Of a stretch of DNA of 64,000 bases, positions 59,439 to 64,000 are shown piece by piece. The notes beneath the pieces are model-generated. The model had not been told where the DNA came from. It saw only the letters and a program-made list of their open reading frames with translations, and made no database searches. Numbering within the stretch: the first letter of the stretch is position 1; every line of letters starts with the position of its first letter. Source of the DNA: Zhengitettix transpicula (Eukaryota; Arthropoda; Insecta; Orthoptera; Tetrigidae); the NCBI GenBank assembly GCA_037074705.1, contig CM073593.1:21952001-22016000 (forward strand). Reading direction: 5' to 3'. The position numbers were made by a program, and so were the translations under genes.

Positions 59439-60650
59439 TGTAATGATCAATTAATTACTTATTAATTTTCCTCACGTTGTGGTAGCCATTTATGTAATAA
59501 TCAAAAAAAATGAACGTTTAAATAAAAAGATTATTTTACTTTTACAAACAAACAATTTTATTTAACAAAAGATTAGTACAATTTATACAATTTAATAAAA
59601 AAACCTCTCAGGGTCTCAACTAGGTTTGATAACGGCAGAACATTTAAACATAATCAAAAAACACAAAATTTAGATTTAATTTAAAAAGAAATATTTATTC
59701 GTCTAGACATAGACGAAATGAATTATCGACGAACTTATACTACAAGATGGATTTTAAATTTAAACAGTTTATTTTATCAACACTAAAGAACGATATCTGA
59801 CATTATCTTTTAAGTCGGTTTACAAAAAAATTTACTGTTCTCTTGCTACTTACGGCTGCCCAGGATACTTTCAGCTTTCGAAGCACAGTGGTGGGTTTTT
59901 CACAGCTTTTATTAAATTCACAGATTCTAATAAGTACTGTTGGTTTGAAATGAAAGTTGGTTAAATCTCGACGACTTGACTCAGCTATATTTCTGCGAAG
60001 ACTCACTGTGCTGTATCTCGATGAATTTGCTCTACTGTATTTCTGCGAAGACTCACTCTGCTATATCTCGACGACTTCACTCTGCTGTATTTCGATGAAT
60101 TTATTCTGCTGTATCTCTACCTTACAACTTTACACAGCAATTTTTCGACAACTTTCTGTCCTTTCTGACCGCCGACCTTAATGCCACCGTCATCTCAGCC
60201 AACGTACCACGACTCTGCTTAAACAATGTCTCTCTTAATCACATCCACCAGCTTCGGTGAGCGCTGAAAAACTACTCTCAAAAGCTTATCTCCTCCCTTA
60301 TATCCTCCCAGTCTTTTACTTTTTCCATTATTCGAAAACTTCGTCGCAAATGCCAGTTGACAGATTCTTCCATTATCACAAGATTTATATTACGCAGCTG
60401 CAGTTCCGTAGTCAACAAATGGCTAACTACTCTGTCATGTCAAAGCCAACAATCGAGGCAGGACCCGCAATTACTTGGGTGGGCCCATTTGTCTTTTCAA
60501 ACCCCACACGCACGTGCACGGTTTCGAATTCTCAAGACCAGCACTTCAAAGATGAAGAAAAACTTAGACCTAAATAAACACGTTACATAATGTCCCTCCA
60601 ACAATCCAGACTATCAATCACAAACAATGCCTCACTTAACAGGCATTACA
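59439..60650 (-). mobile_element. Family F LTR-like element 8
   Basis: Reversed TGTAATGCCTGTTAAGTG (60650) to GATCATTACA (59439), both ends followed by ATATA. It has the GGGCAGCC then GTAAGT site (59848-59853 reversed), a CTCAGGGTCTCAACTAGG block and a TGGCTACCACAACGTGAGG unit near 59473-59491. A 25-bp minisatellite has expanded inside. Confidence 0.7.
59967..60118. repeat. 25-bp minisatellite, about six units
   Basis: Units such as CTCGATGAATTTGCTCTACTG recur with 25-bp spacing; the TTCTGCGAAGACTCACT variants are 50 bp apart and CTCGACGACTT variants 100 bp apart. 25 is not a multiple of three, so it is not a coding repeat. Confidence 0.85.
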
Positions 60651-61440
60651 ATATACATCAAAGCCTGAGAGGCTGAACACTCCTACAGAAACATGCCCAA
60701 CCGAAAAGTCTCCCCTTTATAATCTGAGCATTGAAGCCTTTTATTTTGCCGAATAATTTTTTTTATGTTTGAGTTTAGTTGAAAGTTAATGAAAGCATTT
60801 GTTTCTTGTTGGAATCAATCTCTCTCGTTATCGATTAAGGAATTCCAGATCTCCGATGCACTAAAAATCATTTGATAAAGAATTTATTTCGAAACTATAT
60901 GTAACTCAACGTTAAATTATCGTTTGAAGATATAACATTCGAAGCATATTATATAATTTATTCCTGAACCATTTATCCGTTTTTATATCTGGATTTAGAT
61001 ATATTATTCATTCAATTAGCCCTCGGTCCAGGAAATAGCATACGTCATAATAAAAGATTGCAAGAAAATAATAAAATATAACAGTTACAAACTTAAAAAA
61101 AACATTGTACTTTACAAAAAATATACTTTTAAACGTTAAATATACTAATATAACTAATTAAAGTAATCTTCATTCGGCGGAGTTTCCAACAACAAATCTT
61201 ACTTCGAAACCCGTCGAACATGAAAAAGAAAATAAGTAATTATACATGACTATAATTGTAAAATAATAGCAGAACTTGTTAGGACATCAGCAAACTGTTT
61301 TATTAAAGAGGAACCGTCATATTCCATTTTAGTAACGTATTTATGATAACAATGTTAGTCGTGGTCATGGTAATGGTAGATTCGTGGTGGCGGTTATGTG
61401 ATCTGCTAGAGACAATAGAGCTGGCAGGTGGGGGTTTAGA
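60651..61440. other. No gene seen
   Basis: AT-rich, nothing recognised before the GC-richer island at 61440. Confidence 0.4.
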
Positions 61441-61713
61441 GGCCGAAATGAGGATGTGACTATTTAACAGCGCGGACGCATGCGCGCGGAGCAGGCAAGG
61501 ATTGCCGCGAGCCAAACAGTGGCAGAAACTCCGCAAGGATTCGCGGATTCGCTACCATGGAACCCGCAGACGGTGGCGGCTTCAACGAATTACTCTACAG
61601 AAAGAGAGTGCGGACGAGTGTCCGGTCTATAAAATAGGTGTATCGAGAACGATCGTTCCGTTCTGGTTGTGACTTTTTTGTTTGGATAGCTCTTATGATA
61701 TGCATATCTGAGT
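61440..61713 (+). promoter_or_regulatory. Candidate promoter island
   Basis: GC-richer DNA with an NRF-1-like CGCATGCGCG (about 61478-61487) and a TATA box (TATAAAATA, 61628-61636). Transcription could start near 61655-61665. Short upstream ATGs (61695, 61700) precede the candidate start at 61714. Confidence 0.45.
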
Positions 61714-61790
61714 ATGGTCGGGGTCGAGGTCATCGGCCAGGAAGATCTTCTGTTCAGGGAGGAAAGCGCCGACGGCTACTTTCAAGGCAA
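61714..61790 (+). CDS. Candidate first coding exon
   Basis: ATG 61714-61716 has A at -3 and G at +4. The frame reads MVGVEVIGQEDLLFREESAD then GYFQG and stops at a TAG soon after 61800, so splicing is needed. Three donors overlap: AAG then GCAAGT (GC-AG type, 61788), GTCAGT (61791, phase 2) and GTAAGA (61795). The overlapping frame with Gly/Arg-rich residues (YGRGRGHRPGR) is also open, which leaves doubt. The next exon would lie beyond or late in the window. The phase-2 option would match the exons at 17278 and 37155 in style only. Protein not recognised. Confidence 0.35.
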
Positions 61791-61799
61791 GTCAGTAAG

Positions 61800-62590
61800 A
61801 AATCAACGAAAATAGTTTTTTTCGTGGAGAGCCAAAAATGTTATCGTGTGAACGTAACCGGAGTGTCCTGAGTTTCGCATGAATTATATTTATATGAGCA
61901 TACCGGGAACCTTCGAAAGTGCATAAAAATATATATCAGGATCTGTGAATGTCAAGCATGTTATAATATATATTTCAGAAAATGTTCAGTCGGCAACTGT
62001 TCTCAAGACAATCAACACAATGAGAGTACGGTAGCAATTTCTTTTATAACTTTGACCTTATTCCTTTATCAACTCAGAATCGTTGATATATACAAACGTT
62101 TACAAAACCACGTAGCCTTAATAGTTGTTTCGCTTTCCTAGTTTGCCGACAACGGCATGGTAATTGTAAGAAGTAATCATGTAGAAAAAATGAGAGTATG
62201 AACTGTACCTAATTCAGTCTTTCTAGATTTCTACTTTATATTGTAGACTGAAAGAAAATCTTAATTATTGTATAAGTGACTGTATAGTAATATCTTTGAA
62301 AACGTGACTTGATTCGTCGCTAAATAATATTTTGTGACCAAGTCTGATTGATTGAGACAGGTGTGGAAAGTTACGTAAATCAGAATCAGCTTTTAGGTCA
62401 CAGTCTTTAGTTGATGAATGAATTATCACACAGGAAAATATAATATTTAATATAATTTTATAATTATCATTCTATAAGTTTAAAAAAATTCAGGCAATAT
62501 GTCAGAAAAATTTATAATTTAATTAAACCAAAAAAATCAGTTTATATCTCGATTCTTCCATTATTTTTTAATTAATATATTAATATATAT
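61800..62590. other. No gene seen
   Basis: AT-rich, probably intron if the exon at 61714 is real. Confidence 0.4.
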
Positions 62591-63545
62591 TGCAGGTATT
62601 ACAAATGTGTAATGAAATGTTTTATTTAATTTTTTTCTTCTACATTATTGTGGGTGTGGCGAGAGCATAGTAAAGAACAGTCACTGTGGCGCAAGAATTC
62701 AGAGTCTGTAATGGTTGCTACGGATCATTGTCGAAAAGCGTACGCACACCAAACTTTGGCAGAAGCAGTCAGTGTGTTTTGGGAGCCTGAAGAGAGTAGT
62801 CTTGAGAGCACAAACGTTGATTTTCGTGGAAAAGTCGATTTTGGGACTTTAACCCATGATAGAGTGAATATAGTTGGCGACCAGCCGACGGTTCTCGTAA
62901 ATTAGGAATTCAGCAAAGTATAGGCTGAATATCATCACTATTTGTATTAAAGGTTTACCTACAGCAAAAACTGTGTGACAATACGTACGACAGTAAACTT
63001 CGTGAAAAAAAGTAAAGTAGAAAGACGCCGAAATTGTTATGACGAAAAACTATATAGCAATCAGTGCTATGGCCTGCAAATTAAATATTGTTGTTTATAA
63101 TTAAATTAACCACGAGAGCACAAACCGGTACCAGAACAGTTCTGAATAAAAATGCTATGTAGAAACGTAACTTTGGAAACCTTTAGGTAAATATCATTTA
63201 CCGCCAGATTTCTATAGTTTTGTGAGATTTCTATAGTTTTTGTTGTTAGATTCTTTTATAAAATTTTGTTTATTGTAAATTAAATTTGGATTCCTTTGTA
63301 ACTTTGGAGACAATTGCAAACCACTATCTTTATTAGGGGCGCTGTAAGCGGCCCTGGAGCTTTTGATTCTCATTAAAGCTGAGGTATTTACTAAAAACAT
63401 AAATGTAGGAAATTAAATGTAAAATCTAAATTGTGATTAAATAATCCTTTATCTCTTTAAAATAATTTTATTAATTTCAAGGTAAATTCTGATAACTTTC
63501 TTCCTTTGTTTTATTTAATTTGAATACCATTATATTAAATAAATA
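62591..63545 (+). mobile_element. Family F LTR-like element 9
   Basis: Begins TGCAGGTATTACA after ATATATAT. It carries the GTGGCGCAAGAATTCAGAG, GTCGAAAAGCGTACGCAC, TGTGTTTTGGGAGCCTGAAG and GGCGCTGTAAGCGGCCCTGG blocks in forward order. The 3' end is diverged and lacks a clear ACGTGG unit. Confidence 0.65.
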
Positions 63546-63609
63546 TGAATTTAGAATCAGTCTGCGTTCTATGACGGATGTAGCCATAAACTACACAATA
63601 TCTTTTTAC

Positions 63610-63638
63610 CTGAAGAAGTCCAAAAGTTGTGCAGGAAA
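63610..63638 (+). ncRNA. Hammerhead-like motif, decayed
   Basis: CTGAAGA at 63610-63616 and GAAA at 63635-63638. Stem II is not convincing. Confidence 0.25.
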
Positions 63639-64000
63639 AGTCTTATGTGCTGATTTTTCGGTTTAATTAATTAATAAATTTCTCTGACATATTGGATGAA
63701 TTGTTTATTTAATAATAAAACTAATAATCTTCGGAAATGAGCATAAGTAATATAAGTGTTTAGAGAACTTTCAATATATTATCTTTAATGTCCAACTGCA
63801 TTAGCCCATATTTCTGACTGTGGACTATCATCCAAGCTAATTTTGTTTTATCGTGCTGCTACATTCATAAACGCTATTTTGCAACATTTTGCTTCCATCG
63901 AATTTAAAAAATACGTTCTTCATATAAAAATCATTAATTTAGTAAAATTTCACTACCTTTACATATCATTTCTATGTGGAGCTTAGTATTAAAATTTGTT

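Noticed and set aside
60257..60590. Two overlapping frames (77 and 106 codons)
   Set aside because: They sit in the upstream part of a reversed LTR-like element, with no motif or splice support.

Overview
The window looks like intergenic and intronic DNA from a large, AT-rich, repeat-dense insect genome. Support comes from insect-type mobile elements (Jockey-clade LINE, five mariner relics, Helitron-like ends with the CTAGT terminus, a tRNA-derived SINE), very long distances between short exon-like segments, and no compact coding. A hemimetabolous insect such as a cockroach, stick insect or orthopteran is a guess from repeat density and intron size. No prokaryotic operons, CRISPR arrays, rRNA or complete tRNA genes were seen.

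Host coding signal is sparse and all on the + strand. The best case is 36.2-37.5 kb: a first exon with ATG (36368-36486), a middle exon (37155-37406) and a short last exon (37473-37530). Their splice sites and phases join into a closed 142-residue frame with a basic N-terminus and an acidic, Ser/Asp-rich tail carrying three imperfect 11-residue repeats. A second exon (17278-17382) has the same phase-2 boundaries and could feed the same middle exon across a 19.8-kb intron; a weaker exon-like frame at 914-993 also ends in phase 2. At 61.44-61.80 kb a GC-richer island with an NRF-1-like site, a TATA box and an ATG-containing exon looks like another promoter. I could not identify the protein. A possible terminal coding exon (6834-7021) and a membrane-segment frame (23196-23525) are weak.

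Most of the rest is mobile DNA. Family A (about 0.5 kb, 5' hairpin, A-rich 3' tail) has about 13 copies or pieces, three times as head-to-tail pairs. Family F (nine LTR-like elements of about 0.84-1.2 kb, TGTA...TACA ends) sits almost always in (AT)n tracts and is clustered at 18.5-21.5 kb and 58.5-60.65 kb. Family B (0.66 kb) has two copies. Mariner relics lie at 5.3, 9.2-10.5 (with both inverted ends, inserted in a LINE), 11.7-12.3, 17.6-18.0 and 40.5-40.9 kb. Helitron-like copies lie at 31.3, 51.5 and 54.4 kb.

The least expected layer is at least 13 short hammerhead-ribozyme-like motifs (CUGANGA, stem II, GAAA core), many sharing GAAACGTTGTGTGG and several set inside palindromic repeats. 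Several GC-richer stretches without repeats or open frames (7.4-7.7, 42.6-43.1, 45.5-45.8, 50.8-51.0, 53.5-53.7 kb) are candidate conserved regulatory sequence. All calls come from reading the sequence by eye; no similarity search was run.
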